A stretch of DNA of 64,000 nucleotides from HGM11788 sp964654945 (GTDB lineage Bacteria; Bacillota; Clostridia; Lachnospirales; CAG-274): contig CAZZLN010000001.1 in NCBI GenBank assembly GCA_964654945.1, positions 62,001 to 126,000 on the forward strand, in the 5' to 3' direction. Of this stretch, positions 26,463 through 35,654 are shown in pieces (within the stretch, counting starts at the first letter, position 1; every line of letters starts with the position of its first letter). Below the pieces are notes generated by a model. That model ran no database searches and was not told the origin of the DNA. It was given only the letters and a program-made list of their open reading frames with translations. The position numbers and the translations under genes are program-made.

Positions 26463-26675
26463 GCTATATTTAGTATAAAAAATCACACCTACAACTAGGG
26501 ATGGACAAACTTTAAAAGTATAATATTAATACCTACAAAACTATATATAATTTCCGGTGCGAACCACATACATATTTAATTACAATTTAGGTTCGCAGCA
26601 GCACTGCACCAAAATATTAACATATCATATTTAGTTTGAGCAATAGCTTATTATAAATATCAAACTTAATTTGTG
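26463..26675 (-). promoter_or_regulatory. CRISPR leader
   Basis: AT-rich 213-base gap between cas2 and the first repeat, at the end where new spacers should be added and where transcription of the array should begin. It contains a two-part inverted repeat: GCGAACC (26559-26565) with GGTTCGC (26590-26596), and outside it GGTGC (26556-26560) with GCACC (26606-26610). No promoter stands out clearly. Confidence 0.8.
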
Positions 26676-26963
26676 CTATATAATCATCACTCCTTCAGAA
26701 TCATAAGTTTCCTTTGTACCAAAATGTTCAATTCTCCTTTTCCAATTATTTCCTAAATAATATATTCTCAGGCTATCCTTATCATCATCAATTTCTTTTA
26801 ACAGCTGATCCTTAACCTTAAGAAAAGTAGAGTAATCAACATTTATTTCAAATACCGAATTTTGCACTCTCTGTCCATAATTTTGACAGATTTTAGCTAC
26901 TTTTCTCAATCTCTTTTTTCCTAAATCATCTATTGTTGATACATCATAGCTTACCAAAATCAT
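26676..26963 (-). CDS. cas2: CRISPR-associated endonuclease Cas2
   Basis: Cas2 dimers hold two Cas1 dimers in the spacer integration complex. The protein has the VSYDVST strand with the conserved Asp and YGQRVQNSVFE, typical of the I-C subgroup. I place the start at ATG 26963 (95 residues) because AGGTGATT is eight bases upstream. The longer frame begins at GTG 26975, which is part of that ribosome site. It directly follows cas1 and precedes the leader. Confidence 0.96.
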   Translation of the reverse strand: MILVSYDVSTIDDLGKKRLRKVAKICQNYGQRVQNSVFEINVDYSTFLKVKDQLLKEIDDDKDSLRIYYLGNNWKRRIEHFGTKETYDSEGVMII

Positions 26964-26975
26964 CAATTTAATCAC

Positions 26976-27998
26976 CTATTTCATTAAAAAGCACGGATAT
27001 TCATTTATTTCGCCACGTATAAATTTTGACATCAAATTACACTGGACATAAGGCAATAATCCCAACTGTATTTTTTGTTTCAAATATGGATGGGTTATAG
27101 TAGAACGTTTGCGTTCCTGCCACTTTGTTAAGACCTTTTTTCTTCCATTATCATTTAAAAGAGTGGCTCCGCTTGGTTGTACTTCAAAATCCGTTTTAGT
27201 TAAAATTTGCAGATTTATCATAGTCAGGACTAATCTTTCTACAATACATCTTGTTTCCTCAACCATATCACAGGCAAGAGAATTTCTGCCGGAACGAAGG
27301 GTATGATAAAATCCTACATAACTATCAAGGCCGGCAGTTTCGGCTGCAGCAGCATAATCACAAGTATATATTGTATACAAAAAAGATAAAACGGCATTTA
27401 CACAATCAAGAGGCGGTCTTTTTGTTCTTCCATTAAGCTTAAAATCATCTTTATTCTTCAAAATCATTCTATCAAAAATGTAGAAATACTTTTTAGCGGC
27501 AGAGCCTTCAACACCTCTTATTTCATTCATATCAGCAAGTTCATAAACATAATTAACAGAATTTTTTAGCAAAGATATACTCTCACTTACCTGATTATCA
27601 AAATCAATTTCAGGGTAATCCCTCAAACTTCTTTTCAAAACATATTGTGTATTACAAAGTTTTGCAGCAACAGTATTTTGTGCCATTTGTATTTTACAGG
27701 AATCAAATATTTCAAACTGTTTTTTTCTCACCAGAACATTGCCCTTGGTTTCACCTACAACCCTTGCAAGAAATTTTCCATAAGGTGATATAAAACTCAC
27801 AGGTATGCCATATTCAACACACTTTCCCATTAATGATGGTGAGCAGCCCTTAAAATTAAAACAGTAAATAGATTCAATATTTGAAAATGGTACTCTGAAT
27901 TTAACTACATTATCAATTTTGCACACTATGTTTTCACCATCTAAAGATAAATATGCATCTTCACTTGTAACATATAACGTATTCAATAATTTTCTCAC
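26976..27998 (-). CDS. cas1: CRISPR-associated endonuclease/integrase Cas1 (I-C type)
   Basis: Integrase for new spacers. The protein shows the N-terminal beta domain (KLLNTLYVTSEDAYLSLDG) and the catalytic region with Glu in VEGSAAKKYF, His in GFYHTLRSGR and the acidic MVEETR helix. The correct start is GTG at 27998 (340 residues, the usual I-C size): GGAGG lies seven bases ahead, and the GTGA overlaps the cas4 stop by four bases. The frame is open 23 codons further upstream inside cas4, which should not be annotated as Cas1. Confidence 0.96.
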   Translation of the reverse strand: MRKLLNTLYVTSEDAYLSLDGENIVCKIDNVVKFRVPFSNIESIYCFNFKGCSPSLMGKCVEYGIPVSFISPYGKFLARVVGETKGNVLVRKKQFEIFDSCKIQMAQNTVAAKLCNTQYVLKRSLRDYPEIDFDNQVSESISLLKNSVNYVYELADMNEIRGVEGSAAKKYFYIFDRMILKNKDDFKLNGRTKRPPLDCVNAVLSFLYTIYTCDYAAAAETAGLDSYVGFYHTLRSGRNSLACDMVEETRCIVERLVLTMINLQILTKTDFEVQPSGATLLNDNGRKKVLTKWQERKRSTITHPYLKQKIQLGLLPYVQCNLMSKFIRGEINEYPCFLMK

Positions 27999-28654
27999 GG
28001 CTCCGCCTCCATAAGCTTTAATATTTCTTCGCGCAGGGAGCTTTTGTGATATTTTAAAGGCATACATATATCAGACAGTGAACAGCCTGAGCATTTCTGC
28101 CCTTTTGGCTTTTCAGGTATTGTTTCTGTAGAATACAAATCATTAATACCCTTTAATATTTCAGTTAATTTTTCATAGTAGTAATCATATTTTTCATCAA
28201 AGGGAAGTTTTGTGCGTTTTTTTACATCGGAATAGTATATAAATCCTGTACTGTTACAACCCCATATTTTATCGGCACAAAGCTTTTGGGCAAAAACCTG
28301 AATAGCATCCGTTTCACTGATTTCTCCGTTTTTGGGTCTTGTAGGCTTATATTCTATTACGGATACAGTATAATTTCCGTTTAAGCTGTCAATAAAAACT
28401 CCTTTTGAATTTTTATTAAACTCAATACAATCTGCTATACCAAATATATCAAGTTCATCATTGTATAGTTGTATATTACTTAAAGATATAAGCTTAGAGG
28501 ATTTTATAATATGTTCTCCGTCATGTACCTTCGAGTGCATAATATTAGCCCTAACAACAAAAGCATTTTCTGCCCAGTCACGATTAATTTCAAGTAAAGC
28601 AAATCTTCTTTTGCAATACATATAATGCTGTATATTTCTTATGGCAACTGTCAT
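27995..28654 (-). CDS. cas4: CRISPR-associated exonuclease Cas4
   Basis: Trims prespacers and checks the PAM during adaptation, with an iron-sulfur cluster. The 219 residues contain Cys14 (YMYCKRRF) and the C-terminal group Cys188, Cys191 and Cys197, the four cluster ligands. The RecB-like nuclease core VIEYKPT (catalytic Glu and Lys) and a DAIQVFAQ helix are present. ATGA overlap with cas7 and GTGA overlap with cas1 show strict coupling. Confidence 0.95.
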   Translation of the reverse strand: MTVAIRNIQHYMYCKRRFALLEINRDWAENAFVVRANIMHSKVHDGEHIIKSSKLISLSNIQLYNDELDIFGIADCIEFNKNSKGVFIDSLNGNYTVSVIEYKPTRPKNGEISETDAIQVFAQKLCADKIWGCNSTGFIYYSDVKKRTKLPFDEKYDYYYEKLTEILKGINDLYSTETIPEKPKGQKCSGCSLSDICMPLKYHKSSLREEILKLMEAEP

Positions 28655-29514
28655 ACTCTTTCTATATACTCCACACCATTAGGCATATTGGTATCAAAAG
28701 AGATTTCATAATCATTAAAACTTCTTGGCGCCACAACACCGGCTTTCTTTTCAACCTTAATCTTATCCATAAGCTTATATGAAGGATAATCTCCGAGAGG
28801 TGAATTGTGCTTAAATATATATAATTTTCTTAAACACATTTTTCCTCTTGCAGCACTTCTGTCATGCTCAAACATATTCTCTATAGCTTTCCATAATATT
28901 TCAAGGTCAGCATCACTAAAGCCTGTCACCTTGTCTGCAAGCATTGCTGAAATATATCCTTCTGCAGAATAAAGAGCATAAGGAACAATAAACTTTTTAC
29001 CAATTTCGGTATCACCCGTTTTTTTTCTGCCCTCAGTTGTTCTTGCCTGACGGGTAATGCTGATTTCACTTTGCATTATAGGGTCATAGCTTTTAGCAAA
29101 AGTAATCTGAACAGGTCCTCTTACAGTACCGCATAAATTATCACCTGTACTCATAACGGCACCAAAGGCTCTTACATCAAAATAATTTCTGCACATATAA
29201 TTTCTTGCAGTAATAACATCGGCAATATTCTTACCTTCCTTTCCTGTTTCAAGTTCACACTCCTTATATGCTTCTTCAAACTTTGTATTAAGTGCCTTAT
29301 CGGGCTTGATAAGAATATTGTAGCCTTCCTGTCCTTCCATGGAAATATTTACATAATTTCTGATTTTACTCTTAATACAAACATCTGTAACAATACCATA
29401 AGATGTTTCAGGGTCAATTCTTGGCATATTGCCTGCATCAGGGTCTCCGTTTGGGTTTCCGTTTTCTACATCAAATAACATTAAAAAATCATACTTATTC
29501 TTAATTGCACTCAT
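28651..29514 (-). CDS. cas7: Type I-C Cascade backbone protein Cas7 (Csd2)
   Basis: Forms the helical backbone that coats the crRNA spacer. The 287 residues begin with the family signature DVENGNPNGDPDAGNMPR and carry RAFGAVMS, RGPVQITFA and RQARTTEGR. The length is normal for Csd2. A good GGAGGAAAAATAAT ribosome site precedes the ATG. It sits between cas8c and cas4 in standard I-C order. Confidence 0.96.
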   Translation of the reverse strand: MSAIKNKYDFLMLFDVENGNPNGDPDAGNMPRIDPETSYGIVTDVCIKSKIRNYVNISMEGQEGYNILIKPDKALNTKFEEAYKECELETGKEGKNIADVITARNYMCRNYFDVRAFGAVMSTGDNLCGTVRGPVQITFAKSYDPIMQSEISITRQARTTEGRKKTGDTEIGKKFIVPYALYSAEGYISAMLADKVTGFSDADLEILWKAIENMFEHDRSAARGKMCLRKLYIFKHNSPLGDYPSYKLMDKIKVEKKAGVVAPRSFNDYEISFDTNMPNGVEYIERV

Positions 29515-29515
29515 A

Positions 29516-31297
29516 TTATTTTTCCTCCTCTTTCTTTGGTGAATAAAAATCCTGTTTTTGCTGATAATAACCTATAATAAATGTTCCCTGTTCAGTTAAA
29601 TTAAGCGTACCCGGGAACTCCTGCCCCAGCTTGTCAAGAATTTCTCCCTTTATTTTTTCAAACCATACAGGGTTTTCAATCTTTGAGATATGATGTTCTG
29701 ACAGCTTCATAACAGTTGGAAACACTCTTGATGGGTTTGAGCAGGCTGATGCATAATACGCATCTTTAATAGTTCTGTTAAGCTTTGCGGGATATGCTGC
29801 TCTACGCTGAATTTCCTCAAGCAAAGCAAATAATCTGCCACAAAGATATGCAGGATTATCATTTGTTTTATCAAGTGCCATTTTTATATCATCCTTTCCT
29901 TTTTGCCTGTTAATACAAGCTTTTAATATTCCTACTCTTACATAATTTTCAAACTTGTCTGTTTTAACTCTGCGTACTACAGTATTTAAAAGAAAATTAG
30001 GGAATTTCTGTCCCCACAATATTGCCTTAAAAATATCTGTTAATAAATTAGGCGGAATCTTTTCATTTTTACTTTTAGGCGATACCAGCTCCTTTTTTAA
30101 CATCCATAAAAGTATCTGTTTTTCTGTATTTTCAAGCATTATATCCTCATAATATCTGCATATACCCTCAAGAATATTTCCAAAGGAATTTCTATATACA
30201 AATCTTATGGATATTCTTGAACTATTTGGAGTCATACCTACAACATAAAATATTGAATTAAGGTTTTCAAAATAATCTTTTATATCGGGCTTTTTACCTT
30301 CTTTAAGATATTCAAATACTTTCTTTAAATTCAAATTTACAGTTTCTGCATCTTCCTTGTCATTAAAGAATTGTGCAAAAATATCTGAGCACTCATCACT
30401 GTTATTATCCTCTGCCCAAAAAACAACTGTCATATCATCAACTAAAGCCTTATGTTGGTTATCCGACAACAAATAATTAAGTGCTTTTGTATACTTTGAT
30501 GCACATTCTTCAGATATTCCGCTATTAAATGCCTTTATCTTTCCATAAGATTCCTCTGCAGTATTATTTGTTCCTATCAGAACACAGCCTGTTGGCTGTC
30601 CGCCCAAAATACCTTTAATTTTGTTTTTGTGTGTTCTGGCTATTGGCTGATTAGCCTTTCCCGTAACTGAACATACACCTGTAACAGTATTTTCCGATAC
30701 ATTACGATTATTCTGCATTTCACTCCATTTTGCCATAACAGCCTTGTCCCTATGCAATGTGTTTTTAGGATTTCCTGAAAGGGCTATGGAAAAATTGCTT
30801 TTATCCAGATTTTTACCAAGTTCTTTTAATTTTGTATTATCCTTTTCATTTTCCGGAGACCAATTTTCAAGAAATGCTTTATATGCAAGAGCAACCTCCG
30901 AATTCACTCCTTCAATAAAATCAAGATTTGTTTCTTTGCAGTAATCAAAAAGCAGCTTTTCACTTTTCTTTTCTTTTTCCACAACAAGAGTATCATTTTT
31001 TGAATTATAAGAAAGTCCAAATAAATATTTAGGTCTATGTTCTAATATTTCAGCTGCAATCCCCGGTTTCTGATTTCTCGCAGGAAATATTTCATTAACA
31101 GGCTCGTAAATAATTTTTTCTTTTCCCTTTTTATCTTTTATTATGTTTTTTTCCTGACAATTAAGAATATCCTCTATTGTTCCATCAGAATTAAGCATTA
31201 CCTTATAATGAATATTCTGAGCACTAAAACCTTCATAAGGCACTTTACCCTCTTGTGCAAGAATATCATAATAATCAGTCAGTGCCTTTATCAGCAT
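29516..31297 (-). CDS. cas8c: Type I-C large subunit Cas8c (Csd1)
   Basis: Recognises the PAM and recruits Cas3. In I-C systems the same gene usually also yields a small Cas11 subunit by internal translation. At 593 residues it has the normal Csd1 length. The N-terminus MLIKALTDYYDIL and the central VSVTGK-like CSVTGKANQPIARTH stretch fit the family. The ATG at 31297 is chosen because GGGAGGG is six bases upstream; a TTG six bases earlier touches that site. It overlaps the cas5 stop by seven bases. I did not locate the internal Cas11 start. Confidence 0.94.
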   Translation of the reverse strand: MLIKALTDYYDILAQEGKVPYEGFSAQNIHYKVMLNSDGTIEDILNCQEKNIIKDKKGKEKIIYEPVNEIFPARNQKPGIAAEILEHRPKYLFGLSYNSKNDTLVVEKEKKSEKLLFDYCKETNLDFIEGVNSEVALAYKAFLENWSPENEKDNTKLKELGKNLDKSNFSIALSGNPKNTLHRDKAVMAKWSEMQNNRNVSENTVTGVCSVTGKANQPIARTHKNKIKGILGGQPTGCVLIGTNNTAEESYGKIKAFNSGISEECASKYTKALNYLLSDNQHKALVDDMTVVFWAEDNNSDECSDIFAQFFNDKEDAETVNLNLKKVFEYLKEGKKPDIKDYFENLNSIFYVVGMTPNSSRISIRFVYRNSFGNILEGICRYYEDIMLENTEKQILLWMLKKELVSPKSKNEKIPPNLLTDIFKAILWGQKFPNFLLNTVVRRVKTDKFENYVRVGILKACINRQKGKDDIKMALDKTNDNPAYLCGRLFALLEEIQRRAAYPAKLNRTIKDAYYASACSNPSRVFPTVMKLSEHHISKIENPVWFEKIKGEILDKLGQEFPGTLNLTEQGTFIIGYYQQKQDFYSPKKEEEK

Positions 31298-32004
31298 ACG
31301 CAACCCTCCCTGTATTTTTTAACATCAATAACTCCATTTAACATTCGTGGACGATAATACTGTGCATCTGCAAGGTCAGAAAATACAGGATTATCCCAAT
31401 CATTATTAATTGGCACACCCTTATCATTAAAATTCATTTTGTAAAGCATATATCCTAAATCAATATCTCCATTAAGTTCAGGTGAAATTTCCTCTAAATT
31501 AAAATCTTCCACAAGCTTAACAGATTTTACGGCAAATTCTTTCATACCAAAGCATGGTTGTCTGAAACACTGACCATTTTTTAATCTTCTTAGCATAATA
31601 TTATAATGCTTTTCTTCACACTCATCACTATGTTCACTTTTAAGATTTGTAAGTTCAAAATGAAACTCAATTCCGTATTTTACATCTTTTAAAACCATAG
31701 CCGTTCTCTGATTAATTGTAAAGTCACCGCTATATGCCTTATGATTTTTTATCTGATTTTTAATACCGGATAAAAGCACCTTTTCTTTTTTTTCATTTCT
31801 CCTGATATTTGTAAATTTAATGGGATTAAACACTACAATCCTGTCAATTACAATTCTTATAGCCGGTTTCCAGTAAATACACTTTATAAGTCCCTCTAGT
31901 GCACCCGGTGTGGGAACATCATAGCTCACTCTTTCTACTTTCATTTCCGGCCGGCTAAAGCAGGCATAATCTCCCTCAACAATAATTTTAAAACCATAAC
32001 TCAT
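31291..32004 (-). CDS. cas5: Type I-C Cas5d crRNA-processing endonuclease
   Basis: In I-C systems this Cas5 replaces Cas6: it cuts the repeat RNA and stays on the 5' handle. The 237 residues open with the RAMP-like strand GFKIIVEGDYACFSRPEMKVERVSYDVPT (quoted here only as a location, residues 4-32) and PGALEGLIKCIYW. C-terminal RQPCFGMKEF is the conserved glycine-loop region. The end DVKKYREGCVC overlaps cas8c. Confidence 0.94.
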   Translation of the reverse strand: MSYGFKIIVEGDYACFSRPEMKVERVSYDVPTPGALEGLIKCIYWKPAIRIVIDRIVVFNPIKFTNIRRNEKKEKVLLSGIKNQIKNHKAYSGDFTINQRTAMVLKDVKYGIEFHFELTNLKSEHSDECEEKHYNIMLRRLKNGQCFRQPCFGMKEFAVKSVKLVEDFNLEEISPELNGDIDLGYMLYKMNFNDKGVPINNDWDNPVFSDLADAQYYRPRMLNGVIDVKKYREGCVC

Positions 32005-32018
32005 ATTTACACCTCTTT

Positions 32019-34214
32019 CTATATAAAATAATCCTGTCCTTCAAATATTAATCCTATATTTTTATCATAATAATCAGGATTTGTAAGTACATAAGCTCCT
32101 GTTCCATAGTCATCTACAACACCGGCTTCCAAAAGCTTTTCAAACTCATATACATAAACTGTTGCACTGTATTTTCTCAAAGCTCTTGCCGCAGCCTTTG
32201 AACCATATTTAAGCTCATTAATTTTATCAGCACTGTATTTATCACTTTCAACTATAACAGACACCGTATTTGAATTTATAAATTTAAAACTTTCCGCATA
32301 AGTTCTGAAAGGAATATATTTTGGATGTTTTATATTTCCAAGTGCTGCTATTGACTGCTTTTGCAATTCATTTACTTCATCATAATATCTTGAATAGTAT
32401 TCTGCAATACAATCAGGTGATGAAATATCCTCATATTTATCAAACAGTGATTTTGTAATATTTGCTTTTATTTTTATTTCATTGTTCATTTTTTCATCAT
32501 TAAAACAGAATACACTTACAATACTGTCTTCTCTTAAACCCTCTCTGTTACATCTGCCTCCTGTCTGTAGTATACTGTCAAGACCTGATATTTCCCTATA
32601 TGCCATCTGACAGTCAATATCTACACCGGCCTCTATTAATGATGTAGATATAATTACAACCTTTTCATCTGATACAAGCTTTTGCCTTATTTCATTAATA
32701 ATATTGCTTCTATCATAGCCTGTCATATATGTAGAGAGATGATATATGCTTGTATCCGGATAAGCCTCCTTAAACTTAGCATATAAATCTCTTGCTTTCT
32801 GACGCTTATTTACGACTATAAGAGTGCTTTTATAATTTTCTGTTTCCATAATAAGAGCTTCATCACTAAGCTCTCCTCTATATTTATAATTACATTTTTT
32901 AAACACATCATTATATCTGTCATCCAAAAGCTCAATAATATTACAAAAAGGTATGTATTCCTTGAATATCTTTTTAAAATCAGGCATTGTTGCAGTCATA
33001 AAAACAGCTTCACTGTTTAAATACTTTGTTATATATCCAATTCCTCTGATACAGGGTTCAAGATAATTCTTTGGCATAGTATGAATTTCATCAAAAATTA
33101 TAATGCTGTCTGCCATATTGTGAATTTTTCTCATAGGACTTGATTTATAATTATATAAAGATTCAAAAAACTGAACATCTGTTGTAATTATAAATTCCGC
33201 ATCCCAGTTTTCAGAAGAAAGTTTTAATCTTTTTGCCATTTCGTCTGCATAATTTTCAGTATCATTAGGTTTAGATTTTAATTCGTAATAATAATTGGAA
33301 TGATGCTGCAAAATATTTTCATCTTTAAAAATATTTTCAAATATATCCGTAGTTTGTTCTACTATAGTTGTATAAGGTATAACATAAATAATTCTTTTTT
33401 TCTGCTTATTGGTATTTTTAAGCAGCTTAATTCTCTCAAGAGCAACTCTTATACTGCATAATGTTTTTCCACTTCCTGTAGGCATATTCATTAAATATAT
33501 TTCTGCATTGTTTTTAATATTTTTAACAGCTTCATTAAGCAACTTGTTTCTTGCAATTCTTATTGGTGTATCCTGACTGAAATTTGACATATACTCTATA
33601 AGTAAATTATAGCATTTTTCAAAGTTATTTTTTAATCCCTCTCTTATGTTGCCTTTAAAAAATCTTTCCGTATCTATAAAATCCGCATCTACCAGACAAG
33701 AATAAATATATCGGGTAACAAAGGCATAAAATTCAATAATGTCCTCCAATGTTTTACATGAGAGCTTTGCAAGTTCCATAAATTCTTTATTTGACATCAT
33801 ATCTTTAAAACTTAATTCTTTTTTATATACGGAATAATTTGTTTTATTTTTCAATCGTCCAAGAAGTGTAATATCCTCATTAGAATCAATATCTGTACCA
33901 CCATCGGAAATTCCTGTATGATGACCTGCTATACAAAATGCTGCTATCCATATAGCTACATTTTCTTTTCCCATCTCCTCTAATAACGCATTAGCTCCGC
34001 CTATAGAATGCTGTACTCTTATATTTGCACCGTTAATTCTCTTTTGAAAATCCTCACTATACTTGCCTATATCGTGACATAAGCCGCAAATATAAGCAAT
34101 ATCTTTAAAACTTTCCACTGAAAAATCACAGCAAAGTTCTGCCGTATTTTTAAGGTGATGCTTCAATAGTTGTTTTCTTGTTTTGTCCTCAGTCTGATGT
34201 GCAAGATATTCCAT
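32019..34214 (-). CDS. cas3: CRISPR nuclease-helicase Cas3
   Basis: Unwinds and degrades DNA bound by Cascade. The 731 residues start with an HD nuclease domain (His20, then CHDIGK with His47-Asp48, and GHHT near 98). The helicase follows with Walker A PTGSGKT at 245-251, FDEIHTMP, TATMP and QTGGRCNREG, all intact. It is first in the cas operon. A GAGGGG sequence lies somewhat far (13 bases) upstream of the ATG. The 136 bases upstream are AT-rich with several TATAAT-like boxes but no clear -35. Confidence 0.96.
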   Translation of the reverse strand: MEYLAHQTEDKTRKQLLKHHLKNTAELCCDFSVESFKDIAYICGLCHDIGKYSEDFQKRINGANIRVQHSIGGANALLEEMGKENVAIWIAAFCIAGHHTGISDGGTDIDSNEDITLLGRLKNKTNYSVYKKELSFKDMMSNKEFMELAKLSCKTLEDIIEFYAFVTRYIYSCLVDADFIDTERFFKGNIREGLKNNFEKCYNLLIEYMSNFSQDTPIRIARNKLLNEAVKNIKNNAEIYLMNMPTGSGKTLCSIRVALERIKLLKNTNKQKKRIIYVIPYTTIVEQTTDIFENIFKDENILQHHSNYYYELKSKPNDTENYADEMAKRLKLSSENWDAEFIITTDVQFFESLYNYKSSPMRKIHNMADSIIIFDEIHTMPKNYLEPCIRGIGYITKYLNSEAVFMTATMPDFKKIFKEYIPFCNIIELLDDRYNDVFKKCNYKYRGELSDEALIMETENYKSTLIVVNKRQKARDLYAKFKEAYPDTSIYHLSTYMTGYDRSNIINEIRQKLVSDEKVVIISTSLIEAGVDIDCQMAYREISGLDSILQTGGRCNREGLREDSIVSVFCFNDEKMNNEIKIKANITKSLFDKYEDISSPDCIAEYYSRYYDEVNELQKQSIAALGNIKHPKYIPFRTYAESFKFINSNTVSVIVESDKYSADKINELKYGSKAAARALRKYSATVYVYEFEKLLEAGVVDDYGTGAYVLTNPDYYDKNIGLIFEGQDYFI

Positions 34215-34350
34215 AATAATTGCCTGTCCCCTCTGTCTGTAAATAACAACAAATATTATAATTAATCAATTGTTGCTATATTTTATATAAATTATAATAT
34301 CATATTTATTATCCAAAAAAAAGGTCTATTGAATATTTTTTTTGAAAATG

Positions 34351-34713
34351 TTAAGTTATAAAATAAAATGACCAAGATAACCTTTGTAGTAAATTTTGAA
34401 TTTCATCAATTATAATTACAGAATTTAAAAGTTTATTAAATCGCCTAACACTTGTGGTGTCTGATGAAAACATGGTTTCAAGTAATCTAACCATACTTGT
34501 AAGTATAATAGGACTATTCCATAAATTGCTTACAACAATATCCTTTTTCCTTAATGCCTGTCTGCTTTTACCTAAATCATGTAATAATCCCTCAAGAAAA
34601 CATAAATTTGATATTCCGACTTTTTCTCCCAAGTCTTTACATATTTTAGCTGTATTCAAAGAATGTTCACTATCACTTTGTATTTCTTTTTTATCATTGA
34701 TATGTACAATCAT
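34351..34713 (-). pseudogene. Relic of a second cas3 (internal deletion)
   Basis: A 120-residue frame. Residues 1-58 look like a Cas3 HD domain (SEHSLNTAKI and LLHDLGK). Residues 60-110 jump straight to the segment around helicase motif II (LWNSPIILTSMVRLLETMFS, then VIIIDEIQ). Some 200 or more residues that should lie between, including Walker A, are missing. After DEIQNL the sequence soon stops. The working cas3 has the parallel segment FIITTDVQFFESLY...IIIFDEIH, but identity is low, so the relic is from a different Cas3 lineage. GAGAGGT precedes its ATG, so the fragment might still be translated. Confidence 0.85.
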
Positions 34714-34922
34714 TTTAATACCTCTCGGATTTAATTCGATTTAATTATATCATATTAATTGTCCAACAAAAAGTACTTTTAGTATTTTTTTACAAATAGA
34801 TTTGTTTCTATGCTTAATATACCAAATTGGTTATAAACATTTTTATTACGCATTGTCAATATTTTAATAATTCTTATTGAATTACGCTAATATAAATCTA
34901 AAAAGTCAAATAATATATCACG

Positions 34923-35579
34923 TCAATCTAATTTTGAAATATTAAAAATAATATTTCTAAGCTCATCAGCACTATCTGCAATAGCATCTGCACCCTCAAG
35001 AGCTTTTCTTTCTCTAAATCCCCAGCTTACACCAACACAATAAATCTCGGCATTTTTAGCTGTAGCAATATCTACCTCTGAATCACCTGCATAAATTGCA
35101 TTTTTTCTTTTTGAATTAAGAAGTTCAAGACAATAATCGACACCATCTGAATAGGGTTTATTTTTTCTTTTGCTTAAATCCGCACCCACAACAGCATTTA
35201 TATTTCCATTAAAAAGCTTTTTGCCTATAAGTTTGGCAGCATACTGAGGTTTATTTGTAACAATGCCTGTTTTATACCCTTTTTCATTCAACTCACAAAT
35301 AAGCTCATATATACCATCATAGGGTTTTGTTTTATTGCATAGATTATTGTTATAGTGATTTTTATAAATAGTCATAGCCTTTTCAAAATCATTTTGACAA
35401 TCATCAGGCAAAGACCTTTTTATAAGCATTTCTGCACCATTCCCAACAAAACTTCTCACTTCCTCAATTGTCCTTTTTGAATATCCAAGCTTCTCCATAG
35501 TATAATTTACACTGTCTGCAAGGTCAGCTAAGCTATTTACTAAAGTTCCGTCAAGGTCAAATAATACCGTATCTTTCAT
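34923..35579 (-). CDS. HAD hydrolase, phosphoglycolate phosphatase-like
   Basis: A 218-residue HAD phosphatase with the nucleophile motif FDLDGTLVNS at residues 6-15, GIVTNKP (motif II), KPYSDG (motif III Lys) and YAGDSEVDI (motif IV). The helical cap and the NSLADLADS start resemble Gph/PpaX enzymes that remove phosphate from phosphoglycolate or act as pyrophosphatases. It is divergent from murA and unrelated to the cas genes. Confidence 0.85.
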   Translation of the reverse strand: MKDTVLFDLDGTLVNSLADLADSVNYTMEKLGYSKRTIEEVRSFVGNGAEMLIKRSLPDDCQNDFEKAMTIYKNHYNNNLCNKTKPYDGIYELICELNEKGYKTGIVTNKPQYAAKLIGKKLFNGNINAVVGADLSKRKNKPYSDGVDYCLELLNSKRKNAIYAGDSEVDIATAKNAEIYCVGVSWGFRERKALEGADAIADSADELRNIIFNISKLD

Positions 35580-35654
35580 TTTTAAACCACCTTTTTTATC
35601 ACTTAATTAATAGTATAACATATAATAAAATATATTCAAGGGAGGTTTCACAGA

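Noticed and set aside
27999..28067. Extended N-terminus for Cas1 starting inside cas4.
   Set aside because: The added 23 residues are cas4 sequence in another frame; a GTG with GGAGG seven bases upstream gives the normal Cas1 length.
34743..34922. Possible small gene between the cas3 relic and the HAD phosphatase.
   Set aside because: All frames are short, AT-driven and lack ribosome sites.
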